From: Pachyseris speciosa
Taxonomy: Eukaryota; Cnidaria; Anthozoa; Scleractinia; Pachyseridae
Assembly (NCBI GenBank): GCA_016490735.1
Contig: JAEMWC010001496.1
Span: 67,501-131,500, forward strand
Length of the DNA: 64,000 nucleotides
Direction of reading: 5' to 3'
How positions within the stretch are numbered: position 1 is the first letter of the stretch; every line of letters starts with the position of its first letter. The notes below the pieces were generated by a model, which saw only the letters and a list, made by a program, of their open reading frames with translations, was not told where the DNA came from and searched no databases. This document shows positions 21,562-30,964 of this stretch, piece after piece. The translations under genes were made by a program, and so were the position numbers.

Positions 21562-21792
21562 TTATTTTATTTTACGAGGTCGGCCTCTCTTTCTTTTGAT
21601 TAAACCACCAGTCTGGCTCACACTCTCAGTTCCACTTTTTCTCTTTTTCAAAAGTTCTATGATTTTGTCGCCAGCTTTTTTGCCAGCATGTTCACCAATT
21701 GTTGTTGCTGCTTTTTTTCCAGCTGTTTTGATCATATCAGTCACAATACCTTCACCATGTTGTTCATATTTTTTAAACTCAAACCGTTTCAT
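21562..21792 (-). CDS. small basic core-like protein
   Basis: 76 residues, very rich in Lys, with an alanine/glycine helix (AGKKAATTIGEHAGKK), a GG site and an AT-hook-like end (RKRGRPRKIK). Size, charge and place between capsid and penton genes fit a DNA-condensing virion core protein like adenovirus pVII/pX. It lacks a clean TCTAA box (CCTAA sits 6 nt from the ATG). Confidence 0.55.
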   Translation of the reverse strand: MKRFEFKKYEQHGEGIVTDMIKTAGKKAATTIGEHAGKKAGDKIIELLKKRKSGTESVSQTGGLIKRKRGRPRKIK

Positions 21793-21805
21793 ATACTATT
21801 AGGTT

Positions 21806-22590
21806 TTATAATTCCACACTTCTCAAGAACAACTCAATATACCAATCTATCCCATTTAAATCGACTGGAGCTCTAGAAGAGTCTGTGACATAAAAGCGTA
21901 TTGAGCTGATATTATGTGTTGAGACAGGATTCCATGAAAGAAAACGAGGTTTGTAAGTGAAAGGTAAACTTCTAACGAGATCTGTGACAGGAATAACAGC
22001 GATTGTATTTGTGCTATTTCCATCAACAATGCTATCTGTCACCAAATCACAATTGATATAAATTTCATCTACTCCTCTTGTAATATCAGGTAGATTTGTT
22101 CCATATTCTGTGGCTGAACTAATTTTGAATCGAAACCGATAAGTTTTCTGAAATCAAGATTTCTCAGATCCACACGATAATTTTCATTGAGTTCAATCAA
22201 AATGCGATATGTTGACAAAACGAAATACATGTTAATACCATACTTGAATTTTGATTTGTCTGTTTCAGATGGATTCAGTACATGGCTATTTTTTCTCATA
22301 TACTCATGAATGTAACTATTGATATCGTCGTATGAATACATCCCGTTAACGAATGTTATTGTTTCCCAGTTTACACCTTTGTCATAGCTGTATTTCATTT
22401 GATTATTCCCAAAAATATCTCTGATATTGTACCAACTGTATGTCATATTGATGACATTCACAGCCATTTCATATTTTAAATCATTCGTTAATTTAAGAGG
22501 TGAATTGAATCTTTTTTCAAAATCATGACTCTTGCTGACACCAATTTTGTCTCTGTTTTTACTGTTGAATCGTAATGAAATTTCTGTCAT
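21806..22590 (-). pseudogene. penton / minor capsid candidate, frame-broken
   Basis: The first frame (22590-22069) starts MTEISLRFNSKNRDKIG and contains FEKRFNSPLKL and YEMAVNVINMTYSW. It loses frame near 22115; the next frame holds TRGVDEIYINCDLV, then IRFYVTDSSRAPVDLNGIDW and ends IELFLRSVEL. The last pattern (VTD...VDLNG) is characteristic of Polinton penton-like single jelly-roll proteins, about 260 residues long. Function is by family resemblance. Confidence 0.65.
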
Positions 22591-22608
22591 ATACTTTTAC
22601 ATTAGATA
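22591..22608 (-). promoter_or_regulatory. TCTAA late-type promoter of the penton-like gene
   Basis: TATCTAATGTAAAAGTATATG; 11-nt spacing to the ATG at 22590. Confidence 0.7.
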
Positions 22609-23404
22609 TTTCATCATTATTTTATTTAACTCACCGGTTTTCAGGATTCCCAGTCTGTTCAATGTATGCAATATTTTTGTGAATTCATTTCTTACACCCA
22701 TGCTATTGTTGCCGGCTGAAATAGATCCACCAAGCAACTGTAGTCTTGAAAGCATGTCACCCAAAAATGCGCCCCTTGAACCCATTCCTTTCCCTGTTTT
22801 GTATTTGTAAGAAGCTAATACATCATCAATCGTATTCTCTATATTTCTTCAAAGTTTGTATTTCTCTTTTATGAGATTCATTTTCTTCTGGAGTGAATGA
22901 TTTTTTTTTCTTCTTCCCATATTCTTGGCTTTTTCTGCAGCTTTTCTCCCTTTCTTCAAGAAGTTTTTGTGGGGCGACTTGAGTTAATTCGGATGGTTTC
23001 AAAAGATTGTGATTTCTTAATATGATTCTATCATCTTTATCGAAATAGTTATCGATCGATAATATGTTGGGTGTCTTATCCTCTTTTTCAGGTGCTTCAA
23101 TTGTCAAAGGAAGTTCCGTTCCCATTGTAATTGCTCTGCGATTAGCTTCAATAACATCATCAAGTCCTTGTGTTAAAGCCTGTTGATTCTTTTTCAACTG
23201 TTTAATAACTTCATCCTGTTTTTCGTCGACACTTTCTTTCACACTCTTCTGGACATCAATAGAGGGTTTCAGTAATTCTGATGTTGTATTATATGCATCC
23301 TGTTTTCTGTATTCATAAGTCTTGATAACATCACGAACTTCTCTTGTTTTGTTTCCAGCTTCAATTCCACTTTTAAGAAGCCTTTTCATTCGTTCTATAT
23401 CCAT
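22597..23404 (-). pseudogene. coiled-coil virion-associated protein, frame-broken
   Basis: Starts at ATG 23404. It is mostly charged helices (KESVDEKQDEVIKQLKKN), with a middle DNYFDKDDRIILRNHN. It loses frame near 22850 and continues as DDVLASYKYKTGKG then GAFLGDMLSRLQLLGG to the stop at 22597. Total about 270 residues. Divergent to the packaging ATPase with a 36-bp shared promoter gap. I recognise no named family; a scaffold or internal virion role is a guess from its place in the capsid cluster. Confidence 0.5.
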
Positions 23405-23440
23405 ATACAATTGTGTTAGACTAATCTAAACTATTTACAT
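23405..23440. promoter_or_regulatory. bidirectional pair of TCTAA promoters
   Basis: Within 36 bp, TCTAAC (minus, 23415-23420) and TCTAAA (plus, 23425-23430) face away from each other, each exactly 11 nt from its ATG (23404 and 23441). Confidence 0.75.
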
Positions 23441-24080
23441 ATGGAAATCCCTAATTATGATATTCAGGGTTTAAAGAATTCATTCAGACAGTTGTATCCG
23501 TATATGCCAAAAGACACTTTCAGGATGCTGCTGGCTGGTAATTCTGGATCTGTAAAGACAACATTGTTCATGCATCTGATTATGGAACCGTTGGTCTATT
23601 ATGATCAGATACATCTTTATGCAAAAAATTTAGATCAAGACAAATATCAATATCTTCGGAAAGTAATGGATGAAATAAGCAGTCACATTGGATATCCTGC
23701 CTTGGTTTGCAGTCAAGAAGAGATATTACCAGTTGAACAAATAAAAGACACAGATTTGCAGCGATTGGTTGTTTTTGATGATTTTGTCACTGATAAAAAA
23801 CAAGATCAAATCATAAGCTATTTCATTCAGGGGAGACACAAGAACTGTTCAGTCATATATCTCACACAATCATTCTATGGCTGACCAAAATCAATCAGAC
23901 TCAATTGCAGTCACTTCTGCCTTTATGATTTCCCATCCTCAAGAGAAAGGAACTTGATTGCACAGGAGCTTGGAATCGACAAGAAGAAATACATTGAAGC
24001 AACCAAAAAACCATATTCCTTCTGTTATGTTGACAAGCCGATGAAAACAATCAAGAGAAATTTTTATGGTGCAGTTTAAT
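23441..24080 (+). pseudogene. A32/FtsK-like DNA packaging ATPase with internal stop
   Basis: Pumps DNA into capsids. Walker A is GNSGSVKTT (residues 33-41) and Walker B LVVFDDF (about 110), followed by a sensor-like CSVIYLTQSF. A TGA stop at 23882 interrupts; the same frame continues IRLNCSHFCLYDF to TAA 24078. The P-loop glycine before Lys is Val, which normally abolishes nucleotide binding. So two lesions mark this gene. The length without the stop (about 212 residues) fits Polinton ATPases. The stop TAA is followed at once by the TCTAA box of the fibre gene. Confidence 0.88.
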
Positions 24081-24130
24081 CTAATCTAATATTATATGGC
24101 AACTTTCTGTGTTATCTAATCTAATATTAT
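24080..24130 (+). promoter_or_regulatory. duplicated TCTAA promoter of fibre gene 1
   Basis: TCTAATCTAATATTATATGG occurs twice, 35 bp apart, each with TCTAA 11 nt before an ATG (24096 and 24131). The first ATG opens a 7-codon reading frame only. Confidence 0.7.
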
Positions 24131-27100
24131 ATGGGAGTTTTTAATTCTCCAAATAGATCAAGATAAAATGAAAACTGGAACTGGTGAAAGAGGCCCAGTT
24201 GGTCCAATTGGTCCCAAAGGTGAAAAAGGTGATAGAGGTCCAAAAGGTAATACAGGTGCAATTGGTCCACAAGGAGCTACTGGAGCTGTTGGTCCAAAGG
24301 TGATGGATTTAGATTAACACAAGATGGTAATTATGACATTGAAAATAAACGTTTGACAGATGTTGGTGATCCAGTAAATCATTATGATTCTGCTAACTTG
24401 GGATATGTTAATGATGCTGTTTTATCAATTGAAGGAACACGTGTTAATCCATTCAAATTTCTTCTTGAAGATACATCAAAAACAACTATTCTTAGAAATG
24501 CGAATAATCTGCAATTGGAATATTTTGACAAAAGCCCTTACTCATTGAATAAAATAGCCTTGTCTTTTGTTATTCCTACTGCTGGTCTTACAACTGTTCT
24601 TCGTTTTGATTTGTCACAATTGGAAGTTTCAAAGTACACTTTAGTTGTTGAGTTTTATACTGATGGTAACCCAAATAATGCAACAGTCGATGACGACAAT
24701 CTGTCGTCAAATTTAATTGAAAGAAAGGATTCAATAAAAAGAGCATTTCCAAAGACTCATCTTGTTGATGGTTATCTTAAGAGAATATTCTTCCTTGAAA
24801 AAACAAGTCATGGTTCCACATCAATGGAGTTATTGTTGATTTCACCATATTTACAAAACAATGCCAAACATCATGTCATAGTTTATGGTGTTTATGGATT
24901 TTCTAATATCATTTTATCACATATTCACGACCCAGCTTTTGAATTAAAAGAAGGAAGAATTGTATTTAATAATGAGGTTAAAATGAGTTTTCATAGAATA
25001 GTCAATGTTGGACGCCCTATACTTCCACAAGACTGCGCAACTAGAAAATACGTTGATGATGCTGCCACATATCTGGCGAGAAAAAAAGCGGATACATTAT
25101 GGGTTAATTCTAAATTTTGAAAAAAGATGGAAGCGTTGCAATGACTTCTGATTTGAATCTTGGAGGTAACAAATTGACTAATGTAGCAGCGCAACAGCAA
25201 ACAATGATACAGCTACAAAGGGGTATGTTGATACTGAAATTGCTGGAATTACTGGCATTGATGTTTCACCATTTCTTAAAAAAGATGGAAGTGTTGCAAT
25301 GACTGGTGATCTGGACATGGATGACAATAAAATAACAAATGTTGGGGCTCCAAACTCTGATAAAGATTCTGCCAACAAAAAGTATGTTGATGACCTTGTT
25401 CTTTCAGTATCTGGTACTCAACGCAACCCATTCGCTTTTCTGTTGAAAGATATTTCCAAGTCAACAGGGACACAAAATGTTAATAGCCTCCAAATTGAAG
25501 ATTTTAACAGATCACCATATCATATCAACAAGTCATCATTGTCTTTTTTGATTCCAACAAGTGGCAATTTACATCCAAAATTCGTTTTAATGTGACATCA
25601 TTGAGAAATGGACTGTATACATTTGTTACAGAGTTTTACTCACCATCAGACCCACGCCAAGTCACAATTGGGCTCGATCTTCGCACATTGAACATACGTG
25701 AAGCGGACAACCGTTTCAACAACCTTTTCTTAGAACCCAGCATGTTGATGGTTATATGAAGAAGGTTTTCCAAATCGAAAAAACTGGTGGTGGTCAAGCG
25801 TCAATTGAGGTTATACTTTTAGCCACAGCTCCATCTATTAACATCAAAACACATATCATCGTTTATGGGGTATATGGCTATCATACCAATTTATCTTACT
25901 TTGTTCATGACCCAGCTTATGAAATTAAAAACGGTCAAATTGCGTTTGGTGGTAATGTTGACATGAAATTGAACAAGATCATCAACCTACAGGATAACCC
26001 CTCAAACCCACAAGACGCTGTAAACAAAAGTTATGTGGACCAGAGGTTGCAAACCAAACTCGATGCGATTGCACAACAAAATCTGAATATGAACAACAAT
26101 GCCATTACTGATCTTGCTCCACCTGTCAACGCAGACGATGCGGTGACAAAACTTTATACTGACGAATATTTTCTCCGACGAGACGGTTCGACTGCAATGT
26201 ATGGCGATTTGTCGATGGGTGGAAATAAAGTGACGAATTTAGCGGATGTGGTGAATGAAACTGATGCAGTGAACTTCAGAGTTTTAAATCAAGCTTCACA
26301 AACCATTAGAGCAAACACTTTATTATTGAATGGAACAAATGCGATGGCAGCGGATATGAAACTTGGAGGGCATAAAATCATTGACTTAAAAGAAGGAACA
26401 AATAAAACTGATGCCGTAAATTTAGATCAATTAGAAAAAAGTCATATTTCATCTGCTTCTCATCCAAAGAATGCTTTCAAATATTTGATGAATGATATCG
26501 ATGAAATTAGCACTGAATATGGCTTGACAGTTAATGGATATGTCAATTTACCTCGTTCACCACATTTGATTTCAAAAAAGGTCATTGATATAGACTTGAA
26601 TAAAGAAGCTAATCATATTTACAGAGCTAGAATTGGTTTCAATATGTATACAATAAAAGATGGAAAATACACTTTCATTCTTGAATGGCTATTTCCTGAT
26701 TATGAAGGAATGAATCTTAGTAGTGTAACATTCAGTGCAACTGGTGGAATTACAATTCATAAAACTGTAGGGAGAAAATTTGACAACAGAAATGAAGATC
26801 ATTTGAGATATTTATTATGGATTGAAAAACCATCAGCAAGTTCACCACCTGAATATTTATATTGTACGATTCATATTAATGCTAACCCAACTTATCCAAA
26901 TAAGTACAAAGTTCATTGTGTTGCATATGGTATTGATTTTGAAGCAGTAGACGTTCCATCAAGTGTTTACGACTTCTCTGAACCTTTCAAAATCGTGAAT
27001 GAGGAAATACAATTACAAACTGATTTAGATTTGAATGGTTTTGATGTGAAAGAAAATGAAAATTGGTTGTTTGGTGGAGACAATGGCGAATTGACAATGC

Positions 27101-27683
27101 TGAATAATATTAATATGAACAGTTATTTAATAAAAGAGGCTAAACTTGGTGATGATTTAAATCTGAATGGCTTTAGAATTCATAATAATAGTTTGAATCT
27201 ATTTCGTTCAAGCGTTACAGGTGTAATCATGGAAACAGCTTTCGATTTGGTGGATTTGCTCTTTACAGACCGAAATTAGGAGATGATCTAAATTTGAATG
27301 GGAATGGAATAATCGGTCAAATACAATATTTAAATTGCTCTGTCAAAGCCAAACAAGGACATAATAAGAATGCTTTAAAGCCTGTATTGATAAATGGCTC
27401 TGATTTTTTAGTCATTCATAACAATAACTTTTATATTAAGAAATTGTATATCATACAAGGAACAAAACCCGGAATATTTTATTTCAAGACAAAAGCTGAA
27501 GGTGGTGGGCCTTTGCCATTACCAGCAACTATTTATGAACACAGACAATCTTCTTTGAGTAGAAACATCACAACGGTCAACATCAATAAATCATTATCGA
27601 GAGGCTATCTTATAATTGACTATTCACATCCCAATAGTAGAGAATTTGATACAGCATTCACACTTGAAGTAATTATGAATTAA
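24131..27683 (+). pseudogene. giant fibre-like protein with collagen stalk, frame-broken
   Basis: Begins MGVFNSP like fibre gene 2, then changes frame. A collagen-like run of 14 Gly-X-Y triplets ([16 protein letters not shown]) lies at about 24174-24297. The frame shifts again near 24300, 25110-25140, 25595-25756 and 27280. Downstream modules repeat a phage-tail-fibre-like pattern (GGNKVTNLADVVNETDAVN, KYVDD) and three copies of a ~150-residue globular domain (NPFKFLLED, NPFAFLLKD, NAFKYLMND). Total coding capacity is about 1,150 residues. A trimeric receptor-binding spike is inferred from collagen and fibre-like repeats. Confidence 0.7.
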
Positions 27684-27700
27684 TCTAAAATAATATTATA
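27684..27700 (+). promoter_or_regulatory. TCTAA promoter of fibre gene 2
   Basis: TCTAAAATAATATTATA before ATG 27701, 12-nt spacing; it abuts the stop codon of fibre gene 1. Confidence 0.65.
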
Positions 27701-28636
27701 ATGGGAGTTTTTAATTCTCCACAAAATCAAGACAATAAAGGTGATAAAGGTGATAAAGGTGATGGATTTACATTAACACAAGATGGCCACTATGATCTTG
27801 GAAACAACAAGAAATTGATAAATGTTGATGAAGGAACTGATGATAATGATTGTGTCACAAAAAAACAACTTGATCTGAAGTTAGATAGAGCTACTTTTGT
27901 TATTTCCAACTCTCTTCCTGGTGTACCAGTCCTTGATGGAATTTCTATTGCTCTCATCCCAGCTCTCTCTGTTTTAACATCTGATACAAACGATAGAGTC
28001 TCAAGATGGGTTGATCCTGTCAATAATATATCTTTCACACAATCTGATGATTCCAAAAAACCTCTGCTGTTGAGAGATTCAAATAAAAAGAGATTCTTTC
28101 TGCGATTCGATGGGACTGATGACTACTTGAGAATAAATTCATTTGATGTATCCAAAGTTGCTGGACCAAATGGGAATACATGCACAGTAATTATGGTTGT
28201 TAATACAAAACAAGTGAAGAAACAATCTCAATTTCAATGGGGGCAGGCTAATATTCGATTTGGTGTTCATTTTCCTTGGAATAATGGGACTGTTTGGGTT
28301 GATTTTGGTACTCTCTCAGGTGGAAGACTTACTGCTCTTTCTTTGTCTAATCTGACTGGTAATATTGAGGTTTGGACAATAAGAGTGAATGGACAAAATA
28401 TGGAACTATTTAGAGGTATTTCATCAATGACTCCTGTTGGAACAGAAACAATCTCAGCAACACTGTCAGGAAATCCACAAAAAATGTTCGTTGGATGTCA
28501 AGTTGATAATGATGATGGTACTGCAGTCAATTTTTCTGAAATGGATCTGTACGCTTTTTCTGTTTGGCAGAAATCTCTGTCTAATGATGAATTAAAAAAT
28601 ATCTTCCGTTTCCTTGAAGATTATTTCGATCTTTGA
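27701..28636 (+). CDS. fibre-like protein with lectin-type domain, intact
   Basis: 311 residues. Shares MGVFNSP and the DGFTLTQDGHYDL segment with fibre gene 1, with a tiny collagen stub (KGDKGDKGDG) and one tail-fibre repeat (KLINVDEGTDDNDCVTKKQL). The C-terminal ~230 residues look like a concanavalin/laminin-G lectin fold: FLRFDGTDDYLRI, a central strand-rich part and MDLYAFSVWQKSLSNDE. A cell-attachment role is likely but inferred. The common 5' segment suggests two alternative spike heads on one base. Confidence 0.65.
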   Translation: MGVFNSPQNQDNKGDKGDKGDGFTLTQDGHYDLGNNKKLINVDEGTDDNDCVTKKQLDLKLDRATFVISNSLPGVPVLDGISIALIPALSVLTSDTNDRVSRWVDPVNNISFTQSDDSKKPLLLRDSNKKRFFLRFDGTDDYLRINSFDVSKVAGPNGNTCTVIMVVNTKQVKKQSQFQWGQANIRFGVHFPWNNGTVWVDFGTLSGGRLTALSLSNLTGNIEVWTIRVNGQNMELFRGISSMTPVGTETISATLSGNPQKMFVGCQVDNDDGTAVNFSEMDLYAFSVWQKSLSNDELKNIFRFLEDYFDL

Positions 28637-28654
28637 ATTATGTAATCAATTATT

Positions 28655-29074
28655 ATGAAGCAGATTATAAGATTTGTACGATGGTTCATTCGGGATGCTG
28701 AACGGAAAAACCCTGGTGTTGATAAGAGGATTTTGAAATCAGCTTTGGTTTACCAGTTTCTATATCACAAACATTTCAACAAATATATTGAAGTGAGAGA
28801 TATTATCCAGGAGCACATAGGCATTGGGTTGATTGGTTACGGTGATGGCCGCTTGACACATTTGTTGGAGCATACTCTTGGATGGATTGACGTGTTACAA
28901 ACGCATGCAATATTACACGATGCTTTCGGCAGATTCTATGTCAAACATGGTCTTGATAGAGGATATTCTTATGCTTTTCCATGTTTCTTATCGACTAAAT
29001 TAAGTAAGTTATCTCCTCTGAGTGGCCAGATCTCTGGAATACTTTATTGCATATTCAAGAGAATCATTATGTAA
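28655..29074 (+). CDS. unknown 139-residue protein
   Basis: Intact frame, basic start (MKQIIRFVRWFIRDAERKN), then HLLEHTLGWIDVLQTHAILH. I recognise no family. There is no TCTAA box; TATGTAA lies at the same distance from the ATG, as it does in the next gene. Confidence 0.45.
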   Translation: MKQIIRFVRWFIRDAERKNPGVDKRILKSALVYQFLYHKHFNKYIEVRDIIQEHIGIGLIGYGDGRLTHLLEHTLGWIDVLQTHAILHDAFGRFYVKHGLDRGYSYAFPCFLSTKLSKLSPLSGQISGILYCIFKRIIM

Positions 29075-29083
29075 AAGATATAT

Positions 29084-29569
29084 ATGAAAGAGCGAAAAAG
29101 CATATTCAGCTGGAACCATATTTCAGGTGAATTAACAGAAGATCAGGTAAATGAATTAAAATCCTATTACCAAACATATCACAGAAAGTGTTGGGCTCAT
29201 AAACAGGCGGTTAAACGGTTCAAAAAATGGAAATTACTTGGGAACTCATTGTCCATCATCTTTGCAACTGGAGGTATCGCCACAAGCGTTGCAACAGGTG
29301 GTGTTAGTTTGGTAGCCATCAGTACAGCAGCACTTTTGATACAAGGGTGGATGAAGCATAAAAACCTAGATTTGAAAATCCAAAATTGCACATATGCTTA
29401 TCAAAGCTATCAACATCTACTCAATTCAATAAAAGACAAGTTGAGAAGTGGTGATTTTGATGCTTCAAGTATACAAATCTCAATGAAGAATATCGATGAT
29501 TATGTGACTGATAATAGTCCAATTATTGATAAGTACCTACTGAAATATGATGAAAAATTCACTGCTTGA
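29084..29569 (+). CDS. putative two-helix membrane protein
   Basis: 161 residues. A charged N-terminal helix precedes a hydrophobic hairpin (ATGGIATSVATGG, SLVAISTAALLIQGW), then a charged helical tail. The layout recalls two-TM SLATT-like effectors, but the similarity is only topological. Only 10 bp separate it from the gene before. No catalytic motif is seen. Confidence 0.5.
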   Translation: MKERKSIFSWNHISGELTEDQVNELKSYYQTYHRKCWAHKQAVKRFKKWKLLGNSLSIIFATGGIATSVATGGVSLVAISTAALLIQGWMKHKNLDLKIQNCTYAYQSYQHLLNSIKDKLRSGDFDASSIQISMKNIDDYVTDNSPIIDKYLLKYDEKFTA

Positions 29570-30194
29570 TAATACGAATAATCTTATCAAATCTCAACAA
29601 TAGAATCTCAACCCAATATTGATCATAAAATTTTAATGTTTTCTTTGAGTTGGTTAATATGATATACTCATAAGGCAGATCCATCATCATAAACAATTGT
29701 TTCAGAATGAATTTGGTGCTTATCATTCTTTTACGATTCTTATTCACCGAAGGGATGATAGTGTCTATCTCTTTGAATATTTTCAATATTTTACCCTTAT
29801 CTTTTACTGAAATTTGAAATCTATTCTTGCAACATATACCATTTATCACATTTTCAATATGGTACTTCCGATGATATACAGATTTTCGCTTTATTTTATA
29901 CATATTATTATGAAAGTCAACGTACTCCTTACAATAATCATAACCATGGACTGAACCACAATTTAGACAAACATTTTCACCATCATCGTTAAACATTCTC
30001 TGATTATCACAGCACGGTTCATTTTTAACACTATGTTCTGCTATTTTCTGATCACAAAAAGGACATGTTATATAATTTTCTACTTCAATCAAATATTCAT
30101 GAATATCTGAATTACACAGGCCATTTACCATCTGGCTACCTGACCTGATTTGAGAGGGCTTTTCCAAGGCCCGGAGATTTCTTTCTTTCGTCAT
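29559..30194 (-). CDS. VLTF3-like late transcription factor
   Basis: 211 residues, intact. The zinc-binding part has CPFCDQKI, CCDNQRMFNDD and CLNCGSVHGYDYC; next comes SVYHRKYHIENVI and the C-terminal pattern KTLKFYDQYWVEI, as in poxvirus/NCLDV late transcription factor 3. Such factors direct viral late promoters. The first 26 residues (MTKERNLRALEKPSQ...) are encoded by the right TIR and equal those of PolB. It is one of the few regulatory genes left whole, and it overlaps the previous gene's end by 11 bp. Confidence 0.75.
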   Translation of the reverse strand: MTKERNLRALEKPSQIRSGSQMVNGLCNSDIHEYLIEVENYITCPFCDQKIAEHSVKNEPCCDNQRMFNDDGENVCLNCGSVHGYDYCKEYVDFHNNMYKIKRKSVYHRKYHIENVINGICCKNRFQISVKDKGKILKIFKEIDTIIPSVNKNRKRMISTKFILKQLFMMMDLPYEYIILTNSKKTLKFYDQYWVEILLLRFDKIIRIIKQ

Positions 30195-30495
30195 TCTCCA
30201 TTTAACCTATAGCGACATTTCTTTAAGTGTTTTTTATATCATAAAGTACTTAAAGAGAAATTTTGACCTTGACCTTGGAAAATGCGCTAGCTCATACATG
30301 ATGTGTGAATTATGAAAAAATTTGACCTTGGAAAATGCGCTAGGACCAAGTACTGTTTTTCCGAGAAAGTTACACATGGTAATTTTCCGAGAAATTGAAC
30401 CAACTGATTTCAAAAATGTGACCTTGACCTTGACCAAGCGGTGGAAAATGCGCTGATGTGGAAAATGCGCTAGGACCCCCAAGTACTATACTACT
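30117..30495 (-). repeat. Polinton right TIR
   Basis: Inverted copy of 11011-11391. It drives leftward transcription of the VLTF3-like gene with the same motifs as the left TIR. Confidence 0.95.
30202..30465 (-). promoter_or_regulatory. TIR promoter for the VLTF3-like gene
   Basis: Same elements as at the left end: AGGTCA repeats, GCGCATTTTCCA repeats and a TATA-like box, upstream of ATG 30194. Confidence 0.45.
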
Positions 30496-30501
30496 CTCGA
30501 A
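30496..30501 (+). repeat. target site duplication, right
   Basis: CTCGAA, matching 11005-11010. Confidence 0.95.
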
Positions 30502-30558
30502 TAGGTACTCGAGCTCGATTGACATAAATCGAGCTCGGTTTCCCAGAATCAAAATGTG
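30502..30558. repeat. GAGCTCGA repeat, right remnant
   Basis: TAGGTACTCGAGCTCGATTG continues the repeat copy interrupted by the Polinton. Equivalent unbroken sequence lies near 33822 and 36426. Confidence 0.8.
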
Positions 30559-30964
30559 ATCCGGTCAACTCTTATCGAGAGGACTCTGACAGAGTATATT
30601 GCGAAGTGGGAAAGTGACTGATTCATTGTCATTGTCTTTTTTTTTTTTTCGTTTTAAATTTATAGGGAGTCAAGAAAGTCTCAAGAATGGTGACAGAAAC
30701 AAGAAGAGAAAAAAGAGAAGGCAAAGAAAGGCACATAACAAATTTTAATTTTTCCAATTAGCAGATATTTTTTAACAAATTACAGCGTGCAAAAGTGAAA
30801 TGAATTTCTGGCCATGAATAATACGATAATTAATAACTTTCGGTTTGTACCCACATTTCATCTCATTGATTCAGCTCGGTCAACTCTTATCGAGAGGAGT
30901 CTGGTACAGTGTGAAGGTGTGTTTTGAGCTTTGTAAGGGCAGTGCGAGCAACCCAGGATCAAAT

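Larger units (their letters stand above)
11011..30495 (+). mobile_element. complete Polinton/Maverick (adintovirus-like) element, 19,485 bp
   Basis: Bounded by ~380-bp inverted repeats that start AGTAGTATAGTACTTGGGGG and a perfect 6-bp target duplication. It holds the hallmark set: protein-primed PolB, DDE integrase with chromodomain, adenain-like protease, A32-like ATPase and capsid candidates. Order: PolB rightward; a leftward block of Bro, integrase, PLA2, protease, pVI-like, capsid, core, penton and coiled-coil genes; a rightward block of ATPase, fibres and two unknowns; VLTF3-like leftward. At least ten frame breaks or stops make it non-functional as given. TIRs differ by only two small indels, so insertion is fairly recent, or some single-base indels are assembly errors. 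Confidence 0.95.

Noticed and set aside
11011..30495. Free virus or contaminating viral contig
   Set aside because: Exact target duplication and host repeat on both sides show chromosomal integration.
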